Positions 42,290 to 50,978 of a stretch of 64,000 nt of DNA are shown here, in pieces. The stretch is from Mycolicibacterium cosmeticum (GTDB lineage: Bacteria > Actinomycetota > Actinomycetes > Mycobacteriales > Mycobacteriaceae), in contig JACPVS010000003.1 of the NCBI GenBank assembly GCA_016197365.1, forward strand, positions 124,001-188,000, read 5' to 3'. The stretch's first letter is position 1. Every line of letters begins with the position of its first letter. The position numbers and the translations under genes were made by a program. Below the pieces are notes generated by a model. The model ran no database searches. It saw nothing but the letters and a program-made list of their open reading frames with translations, and was not told the DNA's origin.

Positions 42290-44113
42290 ATGGCAGAACT
42301 GAGCGACCCGGGACCGCAGCCCGCCACGTATGACGCGGCATGGGTGCGCGCGAAATACCGGGCGGAACGCGACAAGCGCCTCCGCACCGACGGGGTCGCA
42401 CAGTTCGTGGACGTCACCGCTGACTTCTCCCACTACGCCGACGACCCGTACGTCGAGCGGGTCGAACGCGACCCGGTGACCGACCATGTCCAGGTCCTCA
42501 TCATCGGCGCCGGACTCGGCAGCCTGATCGCGGCGGCCCGGCTGCGTGAGGTCGGCATCGACGACATCAGGATCGTGGACACCGCGGGTGATTTCGGTGG
42601 AACCTGGTACTGGAACCGGTACCCAGGAGCCCAATGCGATATCGAGTCCTACATCTACCTGCCATTGCTCGAAGAGCTGAACTACCTGCCGTCGGAGCGC
42701 TACGCCCACGGCCGCGAAATCCGCCATCACCTGCAAGCCATCGCCCGGCACTACGGGCTGTACCGAAACGCCCTGCTGCAGACCACCGTCACGGGGATGG
42801 CATGGGACGACGCCGCCCGGCACTGGATCATCACCACCGACCGTGAGGATCGCCTGACCGCGTCTCTGGTCGCCGTCTCTCCCGGCTCCCTGACCCGACC
42901 GAAGTTGCCCGGCATCCCGGGTATCAACGAATTCGGCGGCCACACCTTCCACACCAGCCGGTGGGACTACGACTACACCGGCGGCGACGAGTCCGGCGGC
43001 CTGACCCGGCTGCGGGATAAGCGCGTCGGGATCATCGGTACCGGGGCGACGGGATTGCAGTGCATACCGCATCTGGGTCGAGAAGCTCAGCAGCTCTACG
43101 TATTTCAGCGGACCCCGAGCACCGTCGCCGAGCGGAACAATCGGCCGACCGACCCGGAGTGGGCGGCCGGTCTGACGCCGGGCTGGCAACGCGCACGGAT
43201 GGAGAACTTCACCAGGGTCAACGCCGGCGTCGAATGGGAGCTCGACCTCACCGATGACGGGTGGACGCGCAACGCCCTGGCGCTGACCGAGCCCGCGGTG
43301 ATCCGCGAGACGGCCCGCCTCGGCCGGGAGATGACGACGGATGAGGTCACCGACTTTCTGTACCGCGCCGACTGGGACGCCATGGAGCGGCTTCGCGGTC
43401 GCATCAGCCGAACGGTCTCCGACGAGAAGACCGCCGAGGCCCTCAAACCCTGGCTCAAGCTGAACTGCAAACGCCCGGGCTACCACGACGAGTACCTGCC
43501 GACGTTCAACCGTGCGAACGTCACCCTCGTCGACACCGACGGTCGCGGTGTCGAGAGGTTCACCGAGACCGGCGCCGTCGTCGGCGGGATCCACTACGAA
43601 CTGGATGCACTGATCTTCGCGACCGGCTTCGAGGTCGGCACCGAATTCACCAAGCGGCTCGGCTTCGAGATCGTCGGCCGCGACGGCGTCCGGCTGAGCG
43701 ACAGCTGGGCCAAGGGCATGCGCACCTTCCACGGCTTGCAGACCCACGGCTTTCCCAATTGCTTCTTTCTGGGCTACACCCAATCGGGGGTGTCACCGAA
43801 CTACACCCATACCGCCGAGGAACGGGCCCGTCACTTCGCCTATCTGGTCGATACCTTGGTGCAGCGCGGCGCGACCACCATCGAGGCCACCCGCGAGGCC
43901 GAGAACGAGTGGCTGTCGGCGATGAACGAGGCATCGGATCTGCCGAAGGCCTTCTACGCGGACTGCACACCCAGCTACCTGAGTTCCGAAGGCGAGAAGG
44001 ATAATCCGCACGGCATGCTGTCCAACAACTTCGGCGGCAAGGCCAACGACTTCTTCGCCATGCTCAGCCAGTGGCGATCGACGGGCCGCCTGGACGGAGT
44101 GACCCTCACATGA
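42290..44113 (+). CDS. Flavin-containing monooxygenase, Baeyer-Villiger type
   Basis: A 607-residue monooxygenase from ATG at 42290 (MAELSDPGPQPA). FAD loop GAGLGS at 73-78, the exact Baeyer-Villiger fingerprint F-x-G-x-x-x-H-x-x-x-W-D at 215-226 (FGGHTFHTSRWD), and an NADPH loop GTGATG near 246. DFGGTWYWNRYPGAQCDIES is the typical BVMO substrate-entry stretch. The enzyme inserts oxygen next to a ketone, giving an ester or lactone. The long N-terminal lead of about 65 residues is like cyclopentadecanone or steroid BVMOs. Its stop overlaps the TetR start as ATGA. The serine hydrolase four genes down could open the ester; inference. Confidence 0.93.
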   Translation: MAELSDPGPQPATYDAAWVRAKYRAERDKRLRTDGVAQFVDVTADFSHYADDPYVERVERDPVTDHVQVLIIGAGLGSLIAAARLREVGIDDIRIVDTAGDFGGTWYWNRYPGAQCDIESYIYLPLLEELNYLPSERYAHGREIRHHLQAIARHYGLYRNALLQTTVTGMAWDDAARHWIITTDREDRLTASLVAVSPGSLTRPKLPGIPGINEFGGHTFHTSRWDYDYTGGDESGGLTRLRDKRVGIIGTGATGLQCIPHLGREAQQLYVFQRTPSTVAERNNRPTDPEWAAGLTPGWQRARMENFTRVNAGVEWELDLTDDGWTRNALALTEPAVIRETARLGREMTTDEVTDFLYRADWDAMERLRGRISRTVSDEKTAEALKPWLKLNCKRPGYHDEYLPTFNRANVTLVDTDGRGVERFTETGAVVGGIHYELDALIFATGFEVGTEFTKRLGFEIVGRDGVRLSDSWAKGMRTFHGLQTHGFPNCFFLGYTQSGVSPNYTHTAEERARHFAYLVDTLVQRGATTIEATREAENEWLSAMNEASDLPKAFYADCTPSYLSSEGEKDNPHGMLSNNFGGKANDFFAMLSQWRSTGRLDGVTLT

Positions 44114-44697
44114 CAGAGACAGCGCAGCGACTCACCATGCGTGACCGGCACCGCATCCTCACCCGCGACCACATCCTGGGCGCGTCACTCGAGGCGTTCG
44201 CCGAACGCGGATATGCGGCCGTGACCATCGACGACATCGCCCGGCGCGCCGGCATCGGCCGGGCGACGTTCTACCTTCACTTCGACGGCAAAGCGGCAGT
44301 GCTGCGCGAACTTCGCAACACCCGCATGGCGGTGTGGACCGAGCAGGACGCCCCACGCGGCGGCAGGTCCGGCCGACCGTCCATCCGCGCCTTCTTCGGC
44401 AAGGTCGTCGATTTCTACACGTCCGCACCGGAGCTGTACATGGCTCTGCACCAGGCGCGCGCGACCGATCCCGAATTCGCCGCGGCACACCGAGAGACGA
44501 TGGAAGCCAACGTCATCGACTGGATCCGCACCGATGTCATGCCCGGCGCCACCGAGGATCAGATCCGGCTGGCCGTCGCGATGATGTACACCATGGTCGA
44601 CTCCTTCATGCACTTGTGGTTGGCCGACGGCTGGTCCCTGGATCGCGACAGCGCCATCGACGCCATGACCGACGCTCTGCACGCCACCATGCGCTGA
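44110..44697 (+). CDS. TetR family regulator of the BVMO operon
   Basis: A 195-residue TetR protein from ATG at 44110, overlapping the BVMO stop (ATGA). Helix-turn-helix at about 18-65: ILGASLEAFAERGYAAVTID, then RRAGIGRATFYLHFDGKAAV. The C-terminal half is helical with hydrophobic pockets (LYMALHQARATDPEF, VAMMYTMVDSFMHLWLADGW) suited to a hydrophobic ligand. Located inside the operon between two monooxygenase genes, it is likely a local repressor induced by the substrate. Confidence 0.9.
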   Translation: MTETAQRLTMRDRHRILTRDHILGASLEAFAERGYAAVTIDDIARRAGIGRATFYLHFDGKAAVLRELRNTRMAVWTEQDAPRGGRSGRPSIRAFFGKVVDFYTSAPELYMALHQARATDPEFAAAHRETMEANVIDWIRTDVMPGATEDQIRLAVAMMYTMVDSFMHLWLADGWSLDRDSAIDAMTDALHATMR

Positions 44698-44729
44698 GTG
44701 CGCTTTCTCACCCACGACAAGGAGACCGG

Positions 44730-46028
44730 ATGTCGGAACGACGCCATCTGCATCTGAACCTGGTAGCCAACGATCTGAACCTGCATCAGGGTGTGCGCGG
44801 ATACGAACAGGCGCACGACATCCCGGAGCGCGATGTGTTCAGCCGCCTCCTCGAATATGGCCGATTCGGCGACGAAGGGCTGTTCACCGCGCTGTTCGTC
44901 GGCGATATTCCCGGCATGCAGGGTTCGCCGGCGTTCGACGGCGGGCCGGTGGAGCCGATCACCGGCCTGACCGCAATCTCCCAGCACACCAAGCACGTCG
45001 GACTCATCGCCACGGCGTCCACCACGTTCTATGACCCCTACAACCTGGCGCGGTTGCTGGCATCGCTCGACCAGGCGTCCGATGGGCGCGCTGGATTCAA
45101 CGCCGTGACGTCGGTCATCGACCACTTCGCGCTCAACTACAGCCTGGAACACCACCTGGACCGCGAGGCGCGCTATCAACGCGCCGACGAGTTTCTCGAC
45201 GTCCTGCGGTCGCTCTGGGACAACCGGGAGCTGCGCCGGGACCCCGACGGTCGCACCCGCTTCCATGCCGATCCGATCAACCACCGGGGCAGCCGCTTTC
45301 AGGTCACCGGCCCACTCAACATCGCACCCAGCCGCCAAGGCCGGCCGCTCATCGCTCAGGCCGGCGGTTCCGGGGCGGGTATCAGGGTCGCCGCCAAACA
45401 CGCCGAGATGGTGTTCACGAACTCCTCCACCCGCGACAGCGCGGCCGTCTATCGCGAGACGCTGGACAAGGCGCTCGTCGAGCGGGGCCGAGCTCCCGGA
45501 TCGGTGCCACCCATTCCGGGTCTCATTCCATATCTGGGCCGGACCGCGAAGGAGGCCCAGGAGAAGCTGGACGAACTGGACAGCCATGTCGACTGGGCGC
45601 CCATTGCGCCGTTCGCGTTGGGACAGTTCGGGATCGACGCGACCTACGCCGACATCAACGATCCGTTCCCGCTGGAGATCCTGCCCCGCCCCGAGGATGT
45701 CGAGAAGACGATCACCAGCACGTTCGGCAACTATGTCGGGCTCTACGACTGGATTCAGGAGCGCCCCGGTGTGACGGTGCGCGAGGTTGTCGCCCAAGCG
45801 GTGGGGCGTGGCGGTGCGACGCACCGGAAGTTCGTCGGCTCCTACGACGACATCGTCGACGATTTCGCGGCGTGGTTCGAGGACGGGAACATCGGTGGCT
45901 TCAACCTGATGTTCTCCGCCGGGCCGCAATCCATCCGGGAGTTCATCGACGAGGTGGTCCCCCGGCTGATCGACCGGGGTATCTACCGCAGCACGCCTGC
46001 AGATCGGCCGCTTCGCGAGCGGTTCTGA
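44730..46028 (+). CDS. LLM-class flavin-dependent monooxygenase (NtaA/DszA family)
   Basis: A 432-residue enzyme from ATG at 44730, preceded by AAGGAGA. Recognisable blocks: LHLNLVANDLNLHQGVRGYE, FTALFVGDIPGMQG, YDPYNLARLLASLDQASDGR then AGFNAVTSV, and REARYQRADEFLDVLRSLWD. It differs from the four other large-family flavin monooxygenases in the window by an N-terminal NDLNLHQG variant. It is 32 bases downstream of the TetR gene in the BVMO unit. Two different oxygenases in one operon suggests stepwise oxidation of one compound. Needs FMNH2 from elsewhere. Confidence 0.9.
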   Translation: MSERRHLHLNLVANDLNLHQGVRGYEQAHDIPERDVFSRLLEYGRFGDEGLFTALFVGDIPGMQGSPAFDGGPVEPITGLTAISQHTKHVGLIATASTTFYDPYNLARLLASLDQASDGRAGFNAVTSVIDHFALNYSLEHHLDREARYQRADEFLDVLRSLWDNRELRRDPDGRTRFHADPINHRGSRFQVTGPLNIAPSRQGRPLIAQAGGSGAGIRVAAKHAEMVFTNSSTRDSAAVYRETLDKALVERGRAPGSVPPIPGLIPYLGRTAKEAQEKLDELDSHVDWAPIAPFALGQFGIDATYADINDPFPLEILPRPEDVEKTITSTFGNYVGLYDWIQERPGVTVREVVAQAVGRGGATHRKFVGSYDDIVDDFAAWFEDGNIGGFNLMFSAGPQSIREFIDEVVPRLIDRGIYRSTPADRPLRERF

Positions 46029-46063
46029 ACGGCCGGACCGCGAGCTCGGCTACCGTCGATCTG

Positions 46064-47527
46064 GTGAACAGGTGCGCCGTGCGAGTCTGCGCCACCATCC
46101 TGCTCGTTCTTGCCGCGGTCCCGTCGTGTGGGCGGGTGGCGTTTCCGCCGGCGACGACGGTCGCGGCACCCAGCGTGCTACCCGCGGGTCCGTTCGCGGC
46201 CGTCACCACGCTGGTGAATGACGCGATGGCGGCGCACCGGCTGCCGGGCGCGGTGGTTCAGATCGGGCACGCCGGCAAGGTCGTCTACCGGCAGGCCTTC
46301 GGCTGGCGCAGGCTTCCCGACGAACCCGGGGTGGACGGCGCGCCCGCTCCTGGCGAGCCGATGACCGAGGACACCATGTTCGACCTCGCGTCGTTGACGA
46401 AGCCTCTCGCGACGACGGTGGCGTTTCTGCAGCTCTACGAGCGAGGCCTGATCCGCATCGACGATCCCGTCCAGACCTACCTACCCGAGTTCAATCCGAC
46501 CGCGGACCCGCGGCGGGCGCAGGTGACGTTGCGCATGCTGCTCACCCACACGTCGGGTACGGGCGGTGATCTGAGCCGGCAGGGGCCGTGGGGATTGACG
46601 GCACCGGACAAGGCGGAGGGCGTTCATCGCGCGCTGGCGGCGCCGTTGGAGTTCGGACCCGGTGAGGGGTTTCACTACTCGGACATCAACTTCATCATCC
46701 TCGGGGCGCTCATCGAGAAGCTGACCGGCGAGTCGGTGGATACCTATGTGCAGGACAACGTCTTTGCGCCACTCGGCCTGCCCGACACCCGCTACCTTCC
46801 CGCGGAGAAGGCGTGCGGACCGCACCGGATCCGTGGTGTGGCCGTCGCTTTCGACCCGACCGCGACTCCGGTCCCGTGCCTGCCCGGTAGGTGGAGCACC
46901 GATCTGTTGGCACGCGTCGCGCCGACCGCGCACGACGACGACACCCCGGGTATCAACCCGGACTTCGACCAGCTGCTGCGCGGCACCGTGCACGACCCGA
47001 CAGCCCGCCGGATGGGTGGTGCGGCGGGCAGTGCCGGTGTGTTCTCTACAGCGGGCGACGTCGGCAGGTATGCCCAGGCCCTCCTCGATCGGCTGGCGGG
47101 GCGGCAGAGCGCGTTCCCGTTGAGTCGCGAAACGCTCGAACTGATGACCAGTCCGCAGCAACCCGGTCACACCGCCGGCCAGATCGACGCGGCCAGAGAC
47201 GCCAACCGGCGTGCCATCGACGACCATCCCAACACCACCGATCCTCTGCTCGCGCCGAATTATCCCGCCATCGCCGGACAGGATCTGCGCGGCTTCGGCT
47301 GGGATATCGACACCGAGCTGTCCAAGCCACGCGGATTGATCTTCCCGATCGGCAGCGTCGGCCACAGCGGCTTCACCGGGGTATCGCTGTGGATCGATCC
47401 CGGTTCCGATACCTATGTGGCGATGCTGACGAACGTGATCCATCAGCGCGGTGGACCGCCGATCGTGCGGCTCAGCGGGGACGTGGCCACCCTGGCGGCG
47501 CGGGTGCTGCACCTCTACGGCAGCTAA
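46064..47527 (+). CDS. Beta-lactamase/penicillin-binding-like serine hydrolase, predicted lipoprotein
   Basis: A 487-residue class C-like serine hydrolase from GTG at 46064 (VNRCAVRVCATILLVLAAVP); an in-frame GTG at 46079 is an alternative. The signal segment ends in AVPSC, a tolerable lipobox with Cys22, so the protein may be anchored outside the membrane. The catalytic SxxK is Ser110-Lys113 (ASLTKPL), the second motif is Tyr-Ser-Asp (FHYSDINF) instead of YxN, and the third is HSG (GHSGFTGVSLW). Such proteins are esterases or D-stereospecific peptidases, not true beta-lactamases. It is 35 bases after the LLM gene and its stop interlocks with that of the convergent aldo/keto reductase. Confidence 0.88.
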   Translation: MNRCAVRVCATILLVLAAVPSCGRVAFPPATTVAAPSVLPAGPFAAVTTLVNDAMAAHRLPGAVVQIGHAGKVVYRQAFGWRRLPDEPGVDGAPAPGEPMTEDTMFDLASLTKPLATTVAFLQLYERGLIRIDDPVQTYLPEFNPTADPRRAQVTLRMLLTHTSGTGGDLSRQGPWGLTAPDKAEGVHRALAAPLEFGPGEGFHYSDINFIILGALIEKLTGESVDTYVQDNVFAPLGLPDTRYLPAEKACGPHRIRGVAVAFDPTATPVPCLPGRWSTDLLARVAPTAHDDDTPGINPDFDQLLRGTVHDPTARRMGGAAGSAGVFSTAGDVGRYAQALLDRLAGRQSAFPLSRETLELMTSPQQPGHTAGQIDAARDANRRAIDDHPNTTDPLLAPNYPAIAGQDLRGFGWDIDTELSKPRGLIFPIGSVGHSGFTGVSLWIDPGSDTYVAMLTNVIHQRGGPPIVRLSGDVATLAARVLHLYGS

Positions 47528-48465
47528 TTCCACTCGCGCCGGGAGCGTGCCGCCCAGTAGTCGTCCGGATCCTCCGCCAACGACATCAGTGCGTCGAACA
47601 CCGTCGGAGTCAGGTGGATATCGGCGGCGGCCACATGCGACCGCACCTGTTCAGGCGTGGCGGCACCGGACAGCACGCGCGGCTGCCAGGGTTGATGAAG
47701 CGCCGCTGCCACGGCGAGTTGATCGACACCGACTGCCAACTCTGCTGCAAACTGCTCGGCTTGCGTCGTGCCGGGGGTGGCAACGGGATTGCCCGGGGCC
47801 AGCCGCCCGTTCGCGAACACCTCTTTGAGGATCACGTCCACGCCCCGCTGCCGCGCTTCCGAAAGTGCCGGGCCGGCAGAGGTTTCCAGTAGATTCCAGG
47901 TGGATTGCACCGACGAGAACAGCCGGCTGCCGGCCACCTCGATGTCCAGCACGGCTCGGATGACCTCTTTTTGCCGCGGTCCGGAGGTGGACAGGCCGAC
48001 TCGGGTGCCGGAGTCCCGCAGGTCGCCGAGTGCCCGCTGCAGTTCGATGTCGGTCAGCACCGGACTGTCGGGCGTCACCGAGTGCACCTGGTAGAGGTCG
48101 ATCCGATCACCGAGCAGTCTGCGCGATTCGTCGAGCTGACGGTGGAACGCACGAAGCGAGTGTTCTTTGATCTCATGCACATCGGCGTGCGTCCGCCACT
48201 GGCCGACATACCGGTAACCCCATTTGGATCCGATCTCGACATTATTGTTTTCGGGGTGTGCGGCCAGCCACTCGGCCAAGAACTCTTCGGAGAGGCCGTA
48301 TGACCGAGCGGCGTCGACGTACCGGATGCCCGATGCATAGGCGGCGTCCAGTACCTCGAAGGTGCGCGCCCGCATCGCCTCGACCGGCCGGTCGGAGCCG
48401 AGGTCGTGCGCGCGCCCGCCGGTGATGTAAGCCGGCCGTCCGACGGCGGCCAGCCCGATACCCAT
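47524..48465 (-). CDS. Aldo/keto reductase
   Basis: A 313-residue AKR-fold oxidoreductase. The catalytic tetrad is visible: Asp51 and Tyr56 in YVDAARSYGLSEEFLA, Lys80 in IGSKWGYR and a histidine in YQVHSVTPDSP. NADPH-binding C-terminal pieces are less clear, but QRGVDVILKEVFANGRLAPG and AAALHQPWQPRVLSGAATPE fit the usual positions. AKRs reduce aldehydes and ketones. It converges on the serine hydrolase gene (four-base overlap) and lies 11 bases downstream of the NlpC/P60 gene's stop, on the same strand... the NlpC gene itself is upstream at 48477-49163, so the two could be cotranscribed. Confidence 0.9.
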   Translation of the reverse strand: MGIGLAAVGRPAYITGGRAHDLGSDRPVEAMRARTFEVLDAAYASGIRYVDAARSYGLSEEFLAEWLAAHPENNNVEIGSKWGYRYVGQWRTHADVHEIKEHSLRAFHRQLDESRRLLGDRIDLYQVHSVTPDSPVLTDIELQRALGDLRDSGTRVGLSTSGPRQKEVIRAVLDIEVAGSRLFSSVQSTWNLLETSAGPALSEARQRGVDVILKEVFANGRLAPGNPVATPGTTQAEQFAAELAVGVDQLAVAAALHQPWQPRVLSGAATPEQVRSHVAAADIHLTPTVFDALMSLAEDPDDYWAARSRREWN

Positions 48466-48476
48466 CCGCGATGTTC

Positions 48477-49163
48477 TCAGGTCTCGACCACCCGGGTGAC
48501 GTAGGGGGTCATGCCCGACAGACGCACGGGTGACACCTTCACCGGAACTCCGGTCTGCTGCGCTTCGATCATCTGACCGCCGCCCAGATACAGTGCCGTG
48601 TGCTGGCTCCCGCCAGGACCCCAGAACAGCAGGTCACCGCGCCGCGCCTCGGACTTGGACACGTGCCGACCGGCGTTGTACTGATCGCCCGACCACCTGG
48701 GCAGCAGCACACCCACGCCCGCATAGGCGAACCGGGTCAACCCCGAACAGTCGAAACCCACAGTGCCGGAACCGGAGTCGATGCCTTTGCTCGGACCCGT
48801 GAGGCTTCCCCCACCCCACGAGTACGGCACCCCCATCTGCGACGCGGCGCGTCTGATCGTGTACTCGATGGCCTGCGGTCCTCGTACCCGGCCACCCGGG
48901 CCGACCTGCGCGTCCTTGACCAGACCGAACGCCGCGAGGAACTTGTGGCCGAGATCGGCCGTCGTCTCCGCGGCGATCCGGGTGGCTCCCAGCGACGCAT
49001 TGGCCAGTGCCAGTGGATCACCCGGAGCCCCGGCGCTGATCCGCTGCGGCAACGACGGATCGTAGACATTGTCATCCGCCCGGGCGACCGGCGGCGCCAC
49101 CGCGGCCAACAATGCCGACGCCAGAAGCAAACCGGTGACCTCAAGTGCTTCTCGGCGGCGCAC
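48477..49163 (-). CDS. Secreted NlpC/P60 (C40) peptidase-fold protein, RipD-like
   Basis: A 228-residue protein from GTG at 49163, with GGAGGTGG upstream. A signal peptide (VTGLLLASALLAAVAPPVARA, cleavage after Ala29, quoted here in outline) leads to a mature domain starting DDNVYDP. The NlpC/P60 domain spans about 95-228: GPQAIEYTIRRAASQMGVPY, catalytic Cys139 in VGFDCSGLTRFAY, and His188 in GGSQHTALYLGGGQM. The order and the short N-terminal linker match mycobacterial RipD, but M. tuberculosis RipD is, to my knowledge, missing the catalytic Cys and His, whereas both are present here. Likely peptidoglycan stem-peptide hydrolase or binder. Confidence 0.85.
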   Translation of the reverse strand: MRRREALEVTGLLLASALLAAVAPPVARADDNVYDPSLPQRISAGAPGDPLALANASLGATRIAAETTADLGHKFLAAFGLVKDAQVGPGGRVRGPQAIEYTIRRAASQMGVPYSWGGGSLTGPSKGIDSGSGTVGFDCSGLTRFAYAGVGVLLPRWSGDQYNAGRHVSKSEARRGDLLFWGPGGSQHTALYLGGGQMIEAQQTGVPVKVSPVRLSGMTPYVTRVVET

Positions 49164-49189
49164 GAACCACCTCCACCACTGAATTGCCC

Positions 49190-49204
49190 GCGTAGCAACT
49201 ACGC
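49190..49204. promoter_or_regulatory. Short perfect hairpin upstream of the NlpC/P60 gene
   Basis: GCGTAG-CAA-CTACGC (49190-49204) is a perfect inverted repeat 27 bases upstream of the GTG start of the RipD-like gene. It may be an operator or a 5' untranslated hairpin. The remaining 100 bases to the tautomerase stop show nothing else clear. Confidence 0.4.
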
Positions 49205-49306
49205 ATGTACTGACAAACAACAACGTAGGGGCCACACCTTGGGTAAGCCAGTGTCTGCGGGTCTCGCTTGGATAACCGTTGGCGATCGTTAACGTCACTG
49301 TGGTGG

Positions 49307-49768
49307 TCAGGGCGTTCCCGCCTTGGCCATGCCGCTCAGGTGTTCGAATCCGGCGATGGCCACGACCTCGGGCAGGCGGCGAATCGCGCCGTTCTGCGCC
49401 CACTGCCCCTCGGGCACTTCATGTATGACGCAGGAGGTCACCACGAGCCGGTCGGTGCCGTGCACGGCGTTCTCCGCAGCTTCTTGCAGCTCCGCCGCGA
49501 ACCGCTCCTTGCGTGCTCCGTCGAGCACCCCGCTGCTGACCTGCCAGTCGATGAAGACGCCGGCGACCAAGTCTTCGGCCGACTGCCCCGCGGAGAAGAA
49601 TGTCCCCGACGCCATCTCGTCGATGACCACCAGCGCAAGGGATCGCGCGTGCGCCCCGTCGGGCACCGACTCGGCACGGCAGGCCGCATCAGTCAGAGCC
49701 ACCGCAAGCAGGGCCCGCTGATCATCGTCAAAAGCACCTGGTGTCAACGTGACTCGCAATAATGGCAT
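49307..49768 (-). CDS. Tautomerase superfamily protein
   Basis: A 153-residue protein starting MPLLRVTLTPGAFDDDQRAL, from ATG at 49768 with GAGGAGAAGC as ribosome site. After removal of Met, Pro1 would be the catalytic base of the 4-oxalocrotonate tautomerase/MIF superfamily. Length suggests a two-repeat (MIF-like) monomer: ARSLALVVIDEMASGTFFSA begins the second part. It diverges from a GlxA-type regulator across 93 bases, so it is probably that regulator's target. The reaction is unknown; relatives tautomerise 2-hydroxymuconate or dehalogenate small acids. Confidence 0.82.
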   Translation of the reverse strand: MPLLRVTLTPGAFDDDQRALLAVALTDAACRAESVPDGAHARSLALVVIDEMASGTFFSAGQSAEDLVAGVFIDWQVSSGVLDGARKERFAAELQEAAENAVHGTDRLVVTSCVIHEVPEGQWAQNGAIRRLPEVVAIAGFEHLSGMAKAGTP

Positions 49769-49861
49769 GCGCTTCTCCTCATCTCGGTGAAGACGATTCT
49801 CCCGCCGCACGTGCCAGACCAACAGTGGCGTAATTGACCAGTTTCTTGCATAATTCGCCAC

Positions 49862-50824
49862 ATGACCGGAATCGATCTCCTGGTGCTGGACGGCGCAAGC
49901 GCCGCCGCCGTCGGCACCACGGTCGACGTCGTGTCGGCCGCCAACCGGATCCTCGGCCACACCCGCTTCGACCTGCGCGTCGTCGCACCCACCCGCCGGG
50001 TCACGTTGCGGGCCGGATTGCAGATGGCCGCCGAAACTTTCACCAGGGCGACACCCCGGGACGTGGTGATCATCCCCGGCCTCGGTGCCGCCGATGCCCG
50101 AGAGATCGACGACCGGCTGGCCACCTCCGATGTGGACGCCGCCACCCGCTGGCTCCAGCGTGCGCACCGGGAGCATGCTCAGATCGCGGCGTCGTGCACC
50201 GCTGTGTTCGTGCTCGGTGCCGCCGGCCTGCTTGATGAGCGCCGCTGTGTGACCACCTGGTGGCTGGGCACCGAACTGGCCAGGGCCGCGCCGGCGGCAC
50301 GGGTGGTGATCGACGACATGGTGGTGCACGACGGGCAGATCTGGACCGCCGGCAGTTCCTTCGCGCACGTCGATCTGATGCTGGCCTTGATGCGACATCT
50401 TGGTGGCGTTGCCTTGACCGATGAACTGGCCGGCCGGCTACTCATCGATCAACGCACCTCGCAGGCAAGCTTTCTCATCCCCTCGCATCTGGCCGCGCGA
50501 GATGACATCGTCGCGGACCTCGAGTCCTATGTCCGGGGAAACCTGACCGGCCCTCACACCTTGGCTTCGCTGTCGGCCCGCGCGGGGGTCAGCCCACGCA
50601 CCCTGGCGCGGCTGACGGAGAAGGCTGCGGGCTTGAGTCCGCTGCAACTGGTGGCGCGAATCCGCCTCGAACGCGCGCTGCACCTGCTGCGCACCAGCCG
50701 CACGCCCTTGGAGGGCGTCGCCGCGGCCGTCGGCCTCGCCGACCCGGCAAGCCTGCACCGGCTGGTCAAGAAACACTCCGGACGCTCACCCGGCGCCCTG
50801 CGCCCTGGTGCGCCCGCACGCTGA
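49862..50824 (+). CDS. GlxA family transcriptional regulator (DJ-1/PfpI + AraC HTH)
   Basis: A 320-residue regulator. The N-terminal DJ-1/PfpI-like domain (about 1-190) has the nucleophile-elbow cysteine in IAASCTAVFVLGAAGLLDER followed by CVTTWWLG; the C-terminal AraC helix-turn-helix pair spans about 220-318 (YVRGNLTGPHTLASLSARAG, VSPRTLARLTEKAAG, VAAAVGLADPASLHRLVKKH). GlxA proteins are activators in amine, amide or cyanide-related catabolism. Diverges from the tautomerase gene; a shared promoter region of 93 bases lies between. Confidence 0.92.
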   Translation: MTGIDLLVLDGASAAAVGTTVDVVSAANRILGHTRFDLRVVAPTRRVTLRAGLQMAAETFTRATPRDVVIIPGLGAADAREIDDRLATSDVDAATRWLQRAHREHAQIAASCTAVFVLGAAGLLDERRCVTTWWLGTELARAAPAARVVIDDMVVHDGQIWTAGSSFAHVDLMLALMRHLGGVALTDELAGRLLIDQRTSQASFLIPSHLAARDDIVADLESYVRGNLTGPHTLASLSARAGVSPRTLARLTEKAAGLSPLQLVARIRLERALHLLRTSRTPLEGVAAAVGLADPASLHRLVKKHSGRSPGALRPGAPAR

Positions 50825-50978
50825 TGTGATCTTGACCGGACGCCCGACAACCGCAGACGGCATCCGATAAGTTTCGGCAGAGACAAATAGCACGGACGTA
50901 CCAGTCCATCTGTCGCCGCACCACACCAACGCATTTGACCAAGCTGCGCGCTGCCCAACCCACATCGAAAGGTGCGCC

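Noticed and set aside
42236..43783. 515-codon minus-strand open frame
   Set aside because: Antisense to the BVMO gene, whose fingerprint motifs and start/stop context are convincing.
44559..45929. 456-codon minus-strand open frame
   Set aside because: Antisense to the TetR and LLM genes; no family pattern.
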